Assembly: GCA_032718475.1 (NCBI GenBank)
Contig: JAUCBJ010001728.1
Coordinates: forward strand, 1-64,000
Source of the DNA: Nemertoderma westbladi
Taxonomy: Eukaryota; Xenacoelomorpha; Nemertodermatida; Nemertodermatidae
Length of the DNA: 64,000 nucleotides
Reading direction: 5' to 3'
Below, one piece after another: positions 7,600 through 20,400 of the stretch. Numbering within the stretch: position 1 is the stretch's first letter; each line of letters begins with the position of its first letter. Position numbers and translations under genes: made by a program. The notes under the pieces were generated by a model, which saw nothing but the letters and a program-made list of their open reading frames with translations, did not search any database and was not told where the DNA came from.

Positions 7600-10500
7600 T
7601 TCATAGTAAATGTTTGGAGTAGGGAGAGAACGTAGAGGCATTCATAGTAAATGTATGGAGTAGGGAATGAAGAACGTAGAGGCATTCATAGTAAATGTAT
7701 GGAGGAGGGAGAGAACGTAGAGGCATTCATAGTAAATGTATGGAGTAGGGAATGAAGAACGTAGAGGCATTCATAGTAAATGTATGGAGGAGGGAGAGAA
7801 CGTAGAGGCATTCATAGTAAATGTATGGAGTAGGGAAAGAACGTAGAGGCATTCATAGTAAATGTTTGGAGGAGGGAATGAAGATCGTAGAGGCATTCAT
7901 AGTAAATGTATGGAGTAGGGAAAGAACGTAGAGGCATTCATAGTAAATGTATGGAGGAGGGAAAGAACGTAGAGGCATTCATAGTAAATGTATGGAGGAG
8001 GGAATGAAGAACGTAGAGGCATTCATAGTAAATGTATGGAGTAGGGAAAGAACGTAGAGGCATTCATAGTAAATGTATGGAGGAGGGAAAGAACGTAGAG
8101 GCATTCATAGTAAATGTATGGAGTAGGGAAAGAACGTAGAGGCATTCATAGTAAATGTATGGAGTAGGGAAAGAACGTAGAGGCATTCATAGTAAATGTA
8201 TGGAGTAGGGAAGGAAGATCGTAGAGGCATTCATAGTAAATGTATGGAGTAGGGAAAGAACGTAGAGGCATTCATAGTAAATGTATGGAGGAGGGAAAGA
8301 ACGTAGAGGCATTCATAGTAAATGTATGGAGGAGGGAATGAAGAACGTAGAGGCATTCATAGTAAATGTATGGAGTAGGGAAAGAACGTAGAGGCATTCA
8401 TAGTAAATGTATGGAGGAGGGAAAGAACGTAGAGGCATTCATAGTAAATGTATGGAGGAGGGAATGAAGAACGTAGAGGCATTCATAGTAAATGTATGGA
8501 GTAGGGAAAGAACGTAGAGGCATTCATAGTAAATGTATGGAGGAGGGAAAGAACGTAGAGGCATTCATAGTAAATGTATGGAGTAGGGAAAGAACGTAGA
8601 GGCATTCATAGTAAATGTATGGAGTAGGGAAAGAACGTAGAGGCATTCATAGTAAATGTATGGAGTAGGGAAAGAACGTAGAGGCATTCATAGTAAATGT
8701 ATGGAGTAGGGAAGGAACGTAGAGGCATTCATAGTAAATGTATGGAGTAGGGAATGAAGAACGTAGAGGCATTCATAGTAAATGTATGGAGGAGGGAGAG
8801 AACGTAGAGGCATTCATAGTAAATGTATGGAGTAGGGAAAGAACGTAGAGGCATTCATAGTAAATGTTTGGAGGAGGGAATGAAGATCGTAGAGGCATTC
8901 ATAGTAAATGTATGGAGTAGGGAAAGAACGTAGAGGCATTCATAGTAAATGTATGGAGGAGGGAAAGAACGTAGAGGCATTCATAGTAAATGTATGGAGG
9001 AGGGAATGAAGAACGTAGAGGCATTCATAGTAAATGTATGGAGTAGGGAAAGAACGTAGAGGCATTCATAGTAAATGTATGGAGGAGGGAAAGAACGTAG
9101 AGGCATTCATAGTAAATGTATGGAGTAGGGAAAGAACGTAGAGGCATTCATAGTAAATGTATGGAGTAGGGAAAGAACGTAGAGGCATTCATAGTAAATG
9201 TATGGAGTAGGGAAAGAACGTAGAGGCATTCATAGTAAATGTATGGAGTAGGGAAGGAACGTAGAGGCATTCATAGTAAATGTATGGAGGAGGAAGAGAA
9301 CGTAGAGGCATTCATAGTAAATGTATGGAGGAGGGAATGAAGAACGTAGAGGCATTCATAATAAATGTATGGAGGAGGGAAAGAACGTAGAGGCATTCAT
9401 AGTAAATGTATGGAGTAGGGAAAGAACGTAGAGGCATTCATAGTAAATGTATGGAGTAGGGAATGAAGATCGTAGAGGCATTCATAGTAAATGTATGGAG
9501 TAGGGAAGGAACGTAGAGGCATTCATAGTAAATGTATGGAGGAGGAAGAGAACGTAGAGGCATTCATAGTAAATGAGTAGGGAGAGAACGTAGAGGCATT
9601 CATAGTAAATGTATGGAGGAGGGAATGAAGAACGTAGAGGCATTCATAGTAAATGTATGGAGGAGGGAATGAAGATCGTAGAGGCATTCATAGTAAATGT
9701 ATGGAGTAGGGAAAGAACGTAGAGGCATTCATAGTAAATGTATGGAGTAGGGAAAGATCGTAGAGGCATTCATAGTAAATGTATGGAGTAGGGACGGAGC
9801 GTAGAGGCATTCATAGTAAATGTATGGAGGAGGGAATGAAGATCGTAGAGGCATTCATAGTAAATGTATGGAGGAGGGAATGAAGAACGTAGAGGCATTC
9901 ATAGTAAATGTATGGAGTAGGGAAAGATCGTAGAGGCATTCATAGTAAATGTATGGAGGAGGGAATGAAGATCGTAGAGGCATTCATAGTAAATGTATGG
10001 AGTAGGGAAAGAACGTAGAGGCATTCATAGTAAATGTATGGAGTAGGGAAGGAAGATCGTAGAGGCATTCATAGTAAATGTATGGAGTAGGGAAAGAACG
10101 TAGAGGCATTCATAGTAAATGTATGGAGGAGGGAAAGAACGTAGAGGCATTCATAGTAAATGTATGGAGGAGGGAATGAAGAACGTAGAGGCATTCATAG
10201 TAAATGTATGGAGTAGGGAAAGAACGTAGAGGCATTCATAGTAAATGTATGGAGGAGGGAAAGAACGTAGAGGCATTCATAGTAAATGTATGGAGGAGGG
10301 AAAGAAGATCGTAGAGGCATTCATAGTAAATGTATGGAGTAGGGAAAGAACGTAGAGGCATTCATAGTAAATGTATGGAGTAGGGAAGGAAGATCGTAGA
10401 GGCATTCATAGTAAATGTATGGAGTAGGGAAAGAACGTAGAGGCATTCATAGTAAATGTATGGAGTAGGGAAGGAAGATCGTAGAGGCATTCATAGTAAA

Positions 10501-12004
10501 TGTATGGAGTAGGGAAAGAACGTAGAGGCATTCATAGTAAATGTATGGAGTAGGGAAGGAAGATCGTAGAGGCATTCATAGTAAATGTATGGAGGAGGGA
10601 ATGAAGATCGTAGAGGCATTCATAGTAAATGTATGGAGTAGGGAAAGAACGTAGAGGCATTCATAGTAAATGTATGGAGTAGGGAAGGAAGATCGTAGAG
10701 GCATTCATAGTAAATGTATGGAGTAGGGAAAGAACGTAGAGGCATTCATAGTAAATGTATGGAGGAGGGAAAGAACGTAGAGGCATTCATAGTAAATGTA
10801 TGGAGGAGGGAATGAAGAACGTAGAGGCATTCATAGTAAATGTATGGAGTAGGGAAAGAACGTAGAGGCATTCATAGTAAATGTATGGAGGAGGGAAAGA
10901 ACGTAGAGGCATTCATAGTAAATGTATGGAGGAGGGAATGAAGAACGTAGAGGCATTCATAGTAAATGTATGGAGTAGGGAAAGAACGTAGAGGCATTCA
11001 TAGTAAATGTATGGAGGAGGGAAAGAACGTAGAGGCATTCATAGTAAATGTATGGAGTAGGGAAAGAACGTAGAGGCATTCATAGTAAATGTATGGAGTA
11101 GGGAAAGAACGTAGAGGCATTCATAGTAAATGTATGGAGTAGGGAAAGAACGTAGAGGCATTCATAGTAAATGTATGGAGTAGGGAAGGAACGTAGAGGC
11201 ATTCATAGTAAATGTATGGAGTAGGGAATGAAGAACGTAGAGGCATTCATAGTAAATGTATGGAGGAGGGAGAGAACGTAGAGGCATTCATAGTAAATGT
11301 ATGGAGTAGGGAAAGAACGTAGAGGCATTCATAGTAAATGTTTGGAGGAGGGAATGAAGATCGTAGAGGCATTCATAGTAAATGTATGGAGTAGGGAAAG
11401 AACGTAGAGGCATTCATAGTAAATGTATGGAGGAGGGAAAGAACGTAGAGGCATTCATAGTAAATGTATGGAGGAGGGAATGAAGAACGTAGAGGCATTC
11501 ATAGTAAATGTATGGAGTAGGGAAAGAACGTAGAGGCATTCATAGTAAATGTATGGAGGAGGGAAAGAACGTAGAGGCATTCATAGTAAATGTATGGAGT
11601 AGGGAAAGAACGTAGAGGCATTCATAGTAAATGTATGGAGTAGGGAAAGAACGTAGAGGCATTCATAGTAAATGTATGGAGTAGGGAAAGAACGTAGAGG
11701 CATTCATAGTAAATGTATGGAGTAGGGAAGGAACGTAGAGGCATTCATAGTAAATGTATGGAGGAGGAAGAGAACGTAGAGGCATTCATAGTAAATGTAT
11801 GGAGGAGGGAATGAAGAACGTAGAGGCATTCATAATAAATGTATGGAGGAGGGAAAGAACGTAGAGGCATTCATAGTAAATGTATGGAGTAGGGAAAGAA
11901 CGTAGAGGCATTCATAGTAAATGTATGGAGTAGGGAATGAAGATCGTAGAGGCATTCATAGTAAATGTATGGAGTAGGGAAGGAACGTAGAGGCATTCAT
12001 AGTA
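7600..12004 (+). repeat. Region of nested duplications (offsets 1002 and 2474 bp) inside the minisatellite
   Basis: A TTTGGAGGAGGGAATGAAGA monomer occurs at 7865, 8867 and 11341. The first two are 1002 bp apart and share at least ten flanking monomer types in order. The 8867 and 11341 copies are exactly 2474 bp apart, and the match runs from about 8145-9530 to about 10619-12004. It includes a CATAATAAA monomer (about 9357 and 11831) and a GGAGGAGGAAGAGAAC monomer (9281 and 11755), all at the same offset. Confidence 0.88.
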
Positions 12005-13261
12005 AATGTATGGAGGAGGGAATGAAGAACGTAGAGGCATTCATAGTAAATGTATGGAGGAGGGAATGAAGATCGTAGAGGCATTCATAGTAAATGTATG
12101 GAGTAGGGAAAGAACGTAGAGGCATTCATAGTAAATGTATGGAGTAGGGAAGGAACGTAGAGGCATTCATAGTAAATGTATGGAGGAGGGAATGAAGATC
12201 GTAGAGGCATTCATAGTAAATGTATGGAGTAGGGAAAGAACGTAGAGGCATTCATAGTAAATGTATGGAGTAGGGAAAGAACGTAGAGGCATTCATAGTA
12301 AATGTATGGAGTAGGGAGAGAACGTAGAGGCATTCATAGTAAATGTATGGAGTAGGGAAGGAACGTAGAGGCATTCATAGTAAATGTATGGAGTAGGGAA
12401 GGAACGTAGAGGCATTCATAGTAAATGTATGGAGGAGGGAATGAAGAACGTAGAGGCATTCATAGTAAATGTATGGAGGAGGGAATGAAGATCGTAGAGG
12501 CATTCATAGTAAATGTATGGAGTAGGGAAAGAACGTAGAGGCATTCATAGTAAATGTATGGAGTAGGGAAGGAACGTAGAGGCATTCATAGTAAATGTAT
12601 GGAGGAGGGAATGAAGATCGTAGAGGCATTCATAGTAAATGTATGGAGTAGGGAAAGAACGTAGAGGCATTCATAGTAAATGAGTAGGGACGGAACGTAG
12701 AGGCATTCATAGTAAATGTATGGAGTAGGGACGGAACGTAGAGGCATTCATAGTAAATGTATGGAGGAGGGAATGAAGAACGTAGAGGCATTCATAGTAA
12801 ATGTATGGAGTAGGGAAGGAACGTAGAGGCATTCATAGTAAATGTATGGAGTAGGGAGAGAACGTAGAGGCATTCATAGTAAATGTATGGAGTAGGGAGA
12901 GAACGTAGAGGCATTCATAGTAAATGTATGGAGTAGGGAAGGAACGTAGAGGCATTCATAGTAAATGTATGGAGTAGGGAAGGAACGTAGAGGCATTCAT
13001 AGTAAATGTATGGAGGAGGGAATGAAGAACGTAGAGGCATTCATAGTAAATGTATGGAGGAGGGAATGAAGATCGTAGAGGCATTCATAGTAAATGTATG
13101 GAGGAGGGAATGAAGATCGTAGAGGCATTCATAGTAAATGTATGGAGTAGGGAAAGAACGTAGAGGCATTCATAGTAAATGTATGGAGTAGGGAAGGAAC
13201 GTAGAGGCATTCATAGTAAATGTATGGAGGAGGGAATGAAGATCGTAGAGGCATTCATAGT

Positions 13262-14096
13262 AAATGAGTAGGGACGGAACGTAGAGGCATTCATAGTAAA
13301 TGTATGGAGTAGGGAAGGAACGTAGAGGCATTCATAGTAAATGTATGGAGTAGGGAGAGAACGTAGAGGCATTCATAGTAAATGAGTAGGGACGGAACGT
13401 AGAGGCATTCATAGTAAATGTATGGAGTAGGGAAGGAACGTAGAGGCATTCATAGTAAATGTATGGAGTAGGGAGAGAACGTAGAGGCATTCATAGTAAA
13501 TGTATGGAGTAGGGAAAGAACGTAGAGGCATTCATAGTAAATGTATGGAGTAGGGAAGGAACGTAGAGGCATTCATAGTAAATGTATGGAGGAGGGAATG
13601 AAGATCGTAGAGGCATTCATAGTAAATGAGTAGGGACGGAACGTAGAGGCATTCATAGTAAATGTATGGAGTAGGGAAGGAACGTAGAGGCATTCATAGT
13701 AAATGTATGGAGTAGGGAGAGAACGTAGAGGCATTCATAGTAAATGAGTAGGGACGGAACGTAGAGGCATTCATAGTAAATGTATGGAGTAGGGAAGGAA
13801 CGTAGAGGCATTCATAGTAAATGTATGGAGTAGGGAGAGAACGTAGAGGCATTCATAGTAAATGAGTAGGGACGGAACGTAGAGGCATTCATAGTAAATG
13901 TATGGAGTAGGGAAGGAACGTAGAGGCATTCATAGTAAATGTATGGAGTAGGGAAGGAACGTAGAGGCATTCATAGTAAATGAGTAGGGACGGAACGTAG
14001 AGGCATTCATAGTAAATGTATGGAGTAGGGAAGGAACGTAGAGGCATTCATAGTAAATGTATGGAGTAGGGAGAGAACGTAGAGGCATTCATAGTA
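13262..14096 (+). repeat. 118-bp trimeric higher-order repeat
   Basis: The order deleted-ACGGAAC (36 bp), TAGGG-AAGGAAC (41), TAGGG-AGAGAAC (41) recurs. AAATGAGTAGGG falls at 13262, 13380, 13624, 13742, 13860 and 13978, which is steps of 118 bp apart from one 244-bp step that holds extra monomers. The copy after 13860 has AAGGAAC in the third position. Confidence 0.9.
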
Positions 14097-17000
14097 AATG
14101 TATGGAGTAGGGAGAGAACGTAGAGGCATTCATAGTAAATGTATGGAGTAGGGAAGGAACGTAGAGGCATTCATAGTAAATGTATGGAGTAGGGAAGGAA
14201 CGTAGAGGCATTCATAGTAAATGTATGGAGGAGGGAATGAAGAACGTAGAGGCATTCATAGTAAATGTATGGAGGAGGGAATGAAGATCGTAGAGGCATT
14301 CATAGTAAATGTATGGAGTAGGGAAGGAACGTAGAGGCATTCATAGTAAATGTATGGAGTAGGGAGAGAACGTAGAGGCATTCATAGTAAATGTATGGAG
14401 TAGGGAGAGAACGTAGAGGCATTCATAGTAAATGTATGGAGTAGGGAAGGAACGTAGAGGCATTCATAGTAAATGTATGGAGTAGGGAAGGAACGTAGAG
14501 GCATTCATAGTAAATGTATGGAGGAGGGAATGAAGAACGTAGAGGCATTCATAGTAAATGTATGGAGGAGGGAATGAAGATCGTAGAGGCATTCATAGTA
14601 AATGTATGGAGTAGGGAAAGAACGTAGAGGCATTCATAGTAAATGTATGGAGTAGGGAAGGAACGTAGAGGCATTCATAGTAAATGTATGGAGGAGGGAA
14701 TGAAGATCGTAGAGGCATTCATAGTAAATGTATGGAGTAGGGAAAGAACGTAGAGGCATTCATAGTAAATGTATGGAGTAGGGAAAGAACGTAGAGGCAT
14801 TCATAGTAAATGAGTAGGGACGGAACGTAGAGGCATTCATAGTAAATGAGTAGGGACGGAACGTAGAGGCATTCATAGTAAATGTATGGAGTAGGGAAAG
14901 AACGTAGAGGCATTCATAGTAAATGTATGGAGTAGGGAAAGAACGTAGAGGCATTCATAGTAAATGAGTAGGGACGGAACGTAGAGGCATTCATAGTAAA
15001 TGAGTAGGGACGGAACGTAGAGGCATTCATAGTAAATGAGTAGGGACGGAACGTAGAGGCATTCATAGTAAATGAGTAGGGACGGAACGTAGAGGCATTC
15101 ATAGTAAATGTATGGAGTAGGGAAAGAACGTAGAGGCATTCATAGTAAATGTATGGAGTAGGGAAAGAACGTAGAGGCATTCATAGTAAATGAGTAGGGA
15201 CGGAACGTAGAGGCATTCATAGTAAATGAGTAGGGACGGAACGTAGAGGCATTCATAGTAAATGTATGGAGTAGGGAAAGAACGTAGAGGCATTCATAGT
15301 AAATGTATGGAGTAGGGAGAGAACGTAGAGGCATTCATAGTAAATGTATGGAGTAGGGAAAGAACGTAGAGGCATTCATAGTAAATGTATGGAGGAGGGA
15401 AAGAACGTAGAGGCATTCATAGTAAATGTATGGAGTAGGGAAAGAACGTAGAGGCATTCATAGTAAATGTATGGAGTAGGGAAAGAACGTAGAGGCATTC
15501 ATAGTAAATGTATGGAGTAGGGAAAGAACGTAGAGGCATTCATAGTAAATGTATGGAGTAGGGAAAGAACGTAGAGGCATTCATAGTAAATGTATGGAGT
15601 AGGGACGGAACGTAGAGGCATTCATAGTAAATGTATGGAGGAGGGAAAGAAGAACGTAGAGGCATTCATAGTAAATGTATGGAGTAGGGAAAGAACGTAG
15701 AGGCATTCATAGTAAATGTATGGAGGAGGGAATGAAGAACGTAGAGGCATTCATAGTAAATGTATGGAGTAGGGAAAGAACGTAGAGGCATTCATAGTAA
15801 ATGTATGGAGTAGGGAAAGAACGTAGAGGCATTCATAGTAAATGTATGGAGGAGGGAATGAAGAACGTAGAGGCATTCATAGTAAATGTATGGAGTAGGG
15901 AAAGAACGTAGAGGCATTCATAGTAAATGTATGGAGGAGGGAATGAAGAACGTAGAGGCATTCATAGTAAATGTATGGAGTAGGGAAAGAACGTAGAGGC
16001 ATTCATAGTAAATGTATGGAGTAGGGAAAGAACGTAGAGGCATTCATAGTAAATGTATGGAGTAGGGAAAGAACGTAGAGGCATTCATAGTAAATGAGTA
16101 GGGAAAGAACGTAGAGGCATTCATAGTAAATGTATGGAGTAGGGAAAGAACGTAGAGGCATTCATAGTAAATGAGTAGGGAAAGAACGTAGAGGCATTCA
16201 TAGTAAATGTATGGAGTAGGGAAAGAACGTAGAGGCATTCATAGTAAATGTATGGAGGAGGGAAAGAAGAACGTAGAGGCATTCATAGTAAATGTATGGA
16301 GGAGGGAAAGAACGTAGAGGCATTCATAGTAAATGTATGGAGTAGGGAAAGAACGTAGAGGCATTCATAGTAAATGTATGGAGTAGGGAGAGAACGTAGA
16401 GGCATTCATAGTAAATGTATGGAGTAGGGAGAGAACGTAGAGGCATTCATAGTAAATGTATGGAGTAGGGAGAGAACGTAGAGGCATTCATAGTAAATGT
16501 ATGGAGTAGGGAAAGAACGTAGAGGCATTCATAGTAAATGTATGGAGGAGGGAAAGAAGAACGTAGAGGCATTCATAGTAAATGTATGGAGGAGGGAAAG
16601 AACGTAGAGGCATTCATAGTAAATGTATGGAGTAGGGAAAGAACGTAGAGGCATTCATAGTAAATGAGTAGGGACGGAACGTAGAGGCATTCATAGTAAA
16701 TGTATGGAGTAGGGAAAGAACGTAGAGGCATTCATAGTAAATGTATGGAGGAGGGAAAGAACGTAGAGGCATTCATAGTAAATGTATGGAGTAGGGAAAG
16801 AACGTAGAGGCATTCATAGTAAATGAGTAGGGACGGAACGTAGAGGCATTCATAGTAAATGTATGGAGTAGGGACGGAACGTAGAGGCATTCATAGTAAA
16901 TGTATGGAGGAGGGAGAGAACGTAGAGGCATTCATAGTAAATGTATGGAGTAGGGAAAGAACGTAGAGGCATTCATAGTAAATGAGTAGGGACGGAACGT

Positions 17001-18330
17001 AGAGGCATTCATAGTAAATGTATGGAGTAGGGAATGAAGAACGTAGAGGCATTCATAGTAAATGTATGGAGTAGGGACGGAACGTAGAGGCATTCATAGT
17101 AAATGTATGGAGGAGGGAATGAAGAACGTAGAGGCATTCATAGTAAATGTATGGAGTAGGGACGGAACGTAGAGGCATTCATAGTAAATGAGTAGGGACG
17201 GAACGTAGAGGCATTCATAGTAAATGTATGGAGGAGGGAAAGAACGTAGAGGCATTCATAGTAAATGAGTAGGGACGGAACGTAGAGGCATTCATAGTAA
17301 ATGTATGGAGGAGGGAAAGAACGTAGAGGCATTCATAGTAAATGTATGGAGTAGGGAAAGAACGTAGAGGCATTCATAGTAAATGTATGGAGTAGGGACG
17401 GAACGTAGAGGCATTCATAGTAAATGTATGGAGTAGGGAAAGAACGTAGAGGCATTCATAGTAAATGTATGGAGTAGGGAAAGATCGTAGAGGCATTCAT
17501 AGTAAATGTATGGAGTAGGGAAAGAACGTAGAGGCATTCATAGTAAATGTATGGAGTAGGGAAAGAACGTAGAGGCATTCATAGTAAATGTATGGAGTAG
17601 GGAAAGAACGTAGAGGCATTCATAGTAAATGTATGGAGTAGGGAAAGAACGTAGAGGCATTCATAGTAAATGTATGGAGTAGGGAAAGAACGTAGAGGCA
17701 TTCATAGTAAATGTATGGAGTAGGGACGGAACGTAGAGGCATTCATAGTAAATGTATGGAGTAGGGAAAGAACGTAGAGGCATTCATAGTAAATGTATGG
17801 AGTAGGGAAAGATCGTAGAGGCATTCATAGTAAATGTATGGAGGAGGGAAAGAACGTAGAGGCATTCATAGTAAATGAGTAGGGACGGAACGTAGAGGCA
17901 TTCATAGTAAATGTATGGAGTAGGGACGGAACGTAGAGGCATTCATAGTAAATGTATGGAGTAGGGACGGAACGTAGAGGCATTCATAGTAAATGAGTAG
18001 GGACGGAACGTAGAGGCATTCATAGTAAATGTATGGAGTAGGGACGGAACGTAGAGGCATTCATAGTAAATGTATGGAGTAGGGACGGAACGTAGAGGCA
18101 TTCATAGTAAATGTATGGAGTAGGGACGGAACGTAGAGGCATTCATAGTAAATGTATGGAGTAGGGAAAGAACGTAGAGGCATTCATAGTAAATGTATGG
18201 AGTAGGGAAAGATCGTAGAGGCATTCATAGTAAATGTATGGAGGAGGGAAAGAACGTAGAGGCATTCATAGTAAATGTATGGAGTAGGGAAAGATCGTAG
18301 AGGCATTCATAGTAAATGTATGGAGTAGGG

Positions 18331-19190
18331 ACGGAACGTAGAGGCATTCATAGTAAATGTATGGAGTAGGGAAAGAACGTAGAGGCATTCATAGTAAATG
18401 TATGGAGTAGGGAAAGAACGTAGAGGCATTCATAGTAAATGTATGGAGTAGGGAAAGAACGTAGAGGCATTCATAGTAAATGTATGGAGTAGGGAAAGAA
18501 CGTAGAGGCATTCATAGTAAATGTATGGAGTAGGGAAAGAACGTAGAGGCATTCATAGTAAATGTATGGAGTAGGGAAAGAACGTAGAGGCATTCATAGT
18601 AAATGTATGGAGTAGGGAAAGAACGTAGAGGCATTCATAGTAAATGTATGGAGTAGGGAAAGAACGTAGAGGCATTCATAGTAAATGTATGGAGTAGGGA
18701 AAGAACGTAGAGGCATTCATAGTAAATGTATGGAGTAGGGACGGAACGTAGAGGCATTCATAGTAAATGTATGGAGTAGGGAAAGAACGTAGAGGCATTC
18801 ATAGTAAATGTATGGAGTAGGGAAAGAACGTAGAGGCATTCATAGTAAATGTATGGAGTAGGGAAAGAACGTAGAGGCATTCATAGTAAATGTATGGAGT
18901 AGGGAAAGAACGTAGAGGCATTCATAGTAAATGTATGGAGTAGGGAAAGAACGTAGAGGCATTCATAGTAAATGTATGGAGTAGGGAAAGAACGTAGAGG
19001 CATTCATAGTAAATGTATGGAGTAGGGAAAGAACGTAGAGGCATTCATAGTAAATGTATGGAGTAGGGAAAGAACGTAGAGGCATTCATAGTAAATGTAT
19101 GGAGTAGGGAAAGAACGTAGAGGCATTCATAGTAAATGTATGGAGTAGGGAAAGAACGTAGAGGCATTCATAGTAAATGAGTAGGGACGG
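18331..19190 (+). repeat. Homogenised run with a 410-bp decamer
   Basis: TAGGG-AAAGAAC monomers occur nine in a row, then one ACGGAAC monomer, then ten more, ending at a deleted ACGGAAC monomer. The ACGG marks at 18331 and 18741 are 410 bp apart, or ten 41-bp monomers. Sequence between marks appears identical from monomer to monomer. Confidence 0.85.
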
Positions 19191-20039
19191 AACGTAGAGG
19201 CATTCATAGTAAATGTATGGAGGAGGGAATGAAGATCGTAGAGGCATTCATAGTAAATGTATGGAGTAGGGAAAGAACGTAGAGGCATTCATAGTAAATG
19301 TATGGAGGAGGGAATGAAGAACGTAGAGGCATTCATAGTAAATGTATGGAGTAGGGACGGAACGTAGAGGCATTCATAGTAAATGTATGGAGGAGGGAAT
19401 GAAGAACGTAGAGGCATTCATAGTAAATGTATGGAGTAGGGAATGAAGAACGTAGAGGCATTCATAGTAAATGTATGGAGTAGGGAAAGAACGTAGAGGC
19501 ATTCATAGTAAATGTATGGAGTAGGGACGGAACGTAGAGGCATTCATAGTAAATGTATGGAGGAGGGAATGAAGAACGTAGAGGCATTCATAGTAAATGT
19601 ATGGAGTAGGGAATGAAGAACGTAGAGGCATTCATAGTAAATGTATGGAGTAGGGAAAGAACGTAGAGGCATTCATAGTAAATGTATGGAGTAGGGACGG
19701 AACGTAGAGGCATTCATAGTAAATGTATGGAGTAGGGAGAGAACGTAGAGGCATTCATAGTAAATGTATGGAGTAGGGAAAGAACGTAGAGGCATTCATA
19801 GTAAATGTATGGAGTAGGGAAAGAACGTAGAGGCATTCATAGTAAATGTATGGAGTAGGGAAAGAACGTAGAGGCATTCATAGTAAATGTATGGAGTAGG
19901 GAAAGAACGTAGAGGCATTCATAGTAAATGTATGGAGTAGGGAAAGAACGTAGAGGCATTCATAGTAAATGTATGGAGTAGGGAAAGAACGTAGAGGCAT
20001 TCATAGTAAATGTATGGAGTAGGGAAAGAACGTAGAGGC

Positions 20040-20400
20040 ATTCATAGTAAATGTATGGAGTAGGGACGGAACGTAGAGGCATTCATAGTAAATGTATGGA
20101 GTAGGGAAAGAACGTAGAGGAATTCATAGTAAATGTATGGAGGAGGGAATGAAGATCGTAGAGGCATTCATAGTAAATGTATGGAGGAGGGAATGAAGAT
20201 CGTAGAGGCATTCATAGTAAATGTATGGAGTAGGGACGGAACGTAGAGGCATTCATAGTAAATGTATGGAGTAGGGAAAGAACGTAGAGGAATTCATAGT
20301 AAATGTATGGAGGAGGGAATGAAGATCGTAGAGGCATTCATAGTAAATGTATGGAGGAGGGAATGAAGATCGTAGAGGCATTCATAGTAAATGTATGGAG
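20040..20400 (+). repeat. Tandem duplication of a four-monomer block with a GAATTC mark
   Basis: The block ACGGAAC, AAAGAAC, GAATTC-type AATGAAGATC, AATGAAGATC occurs twice in succession, about 170 bp apart. The GAATTC monomers are near 20118 and 20289. A looser third relative with GAATTC followed by AATGAAGAAC is near 20953 and a fourth near 21452. Confidence 0.8.

Larger units (their letters stand above)
12660..19200 (+). repeat. Domain rich in 36-bp deletion monomers (AAATGAGTAGGG)
   Basis: Most 5-bp-deleted monomers of the window lie here: about 24 between 12.66 and 19.2 kb, mainly with an ACGGAAC tail. Others are at 9.57, 24.3-25.3, 29.1, 29.8, 31.4, 37.8 and 38.5 kb, and none were seen after 38.5 kb. 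The deletion removes half of the CAT-T-CAT / ATG-T-ATG inverted repeat. Four deleted monomers in a row occur at about 14965-15100, flanked on each side by paired normal monomers and then pairs of deleted ones (14812-14880, 15190-15260). Confidence 0.85.

Noticed and set aside
14719-15334. Overlapping minus-strand frames of 64-88 codons beginning MPLRSF
   Set aside because: They arise because the 41-bp monomer rotates through three frames; the same peptide pieces appear in different frames, and frames end at repeat-encoded stops. The same holds for similar frames at 6540-7108, 16044, 17138, 22512, 24761, 25664, 29932, 42962 and 58302.
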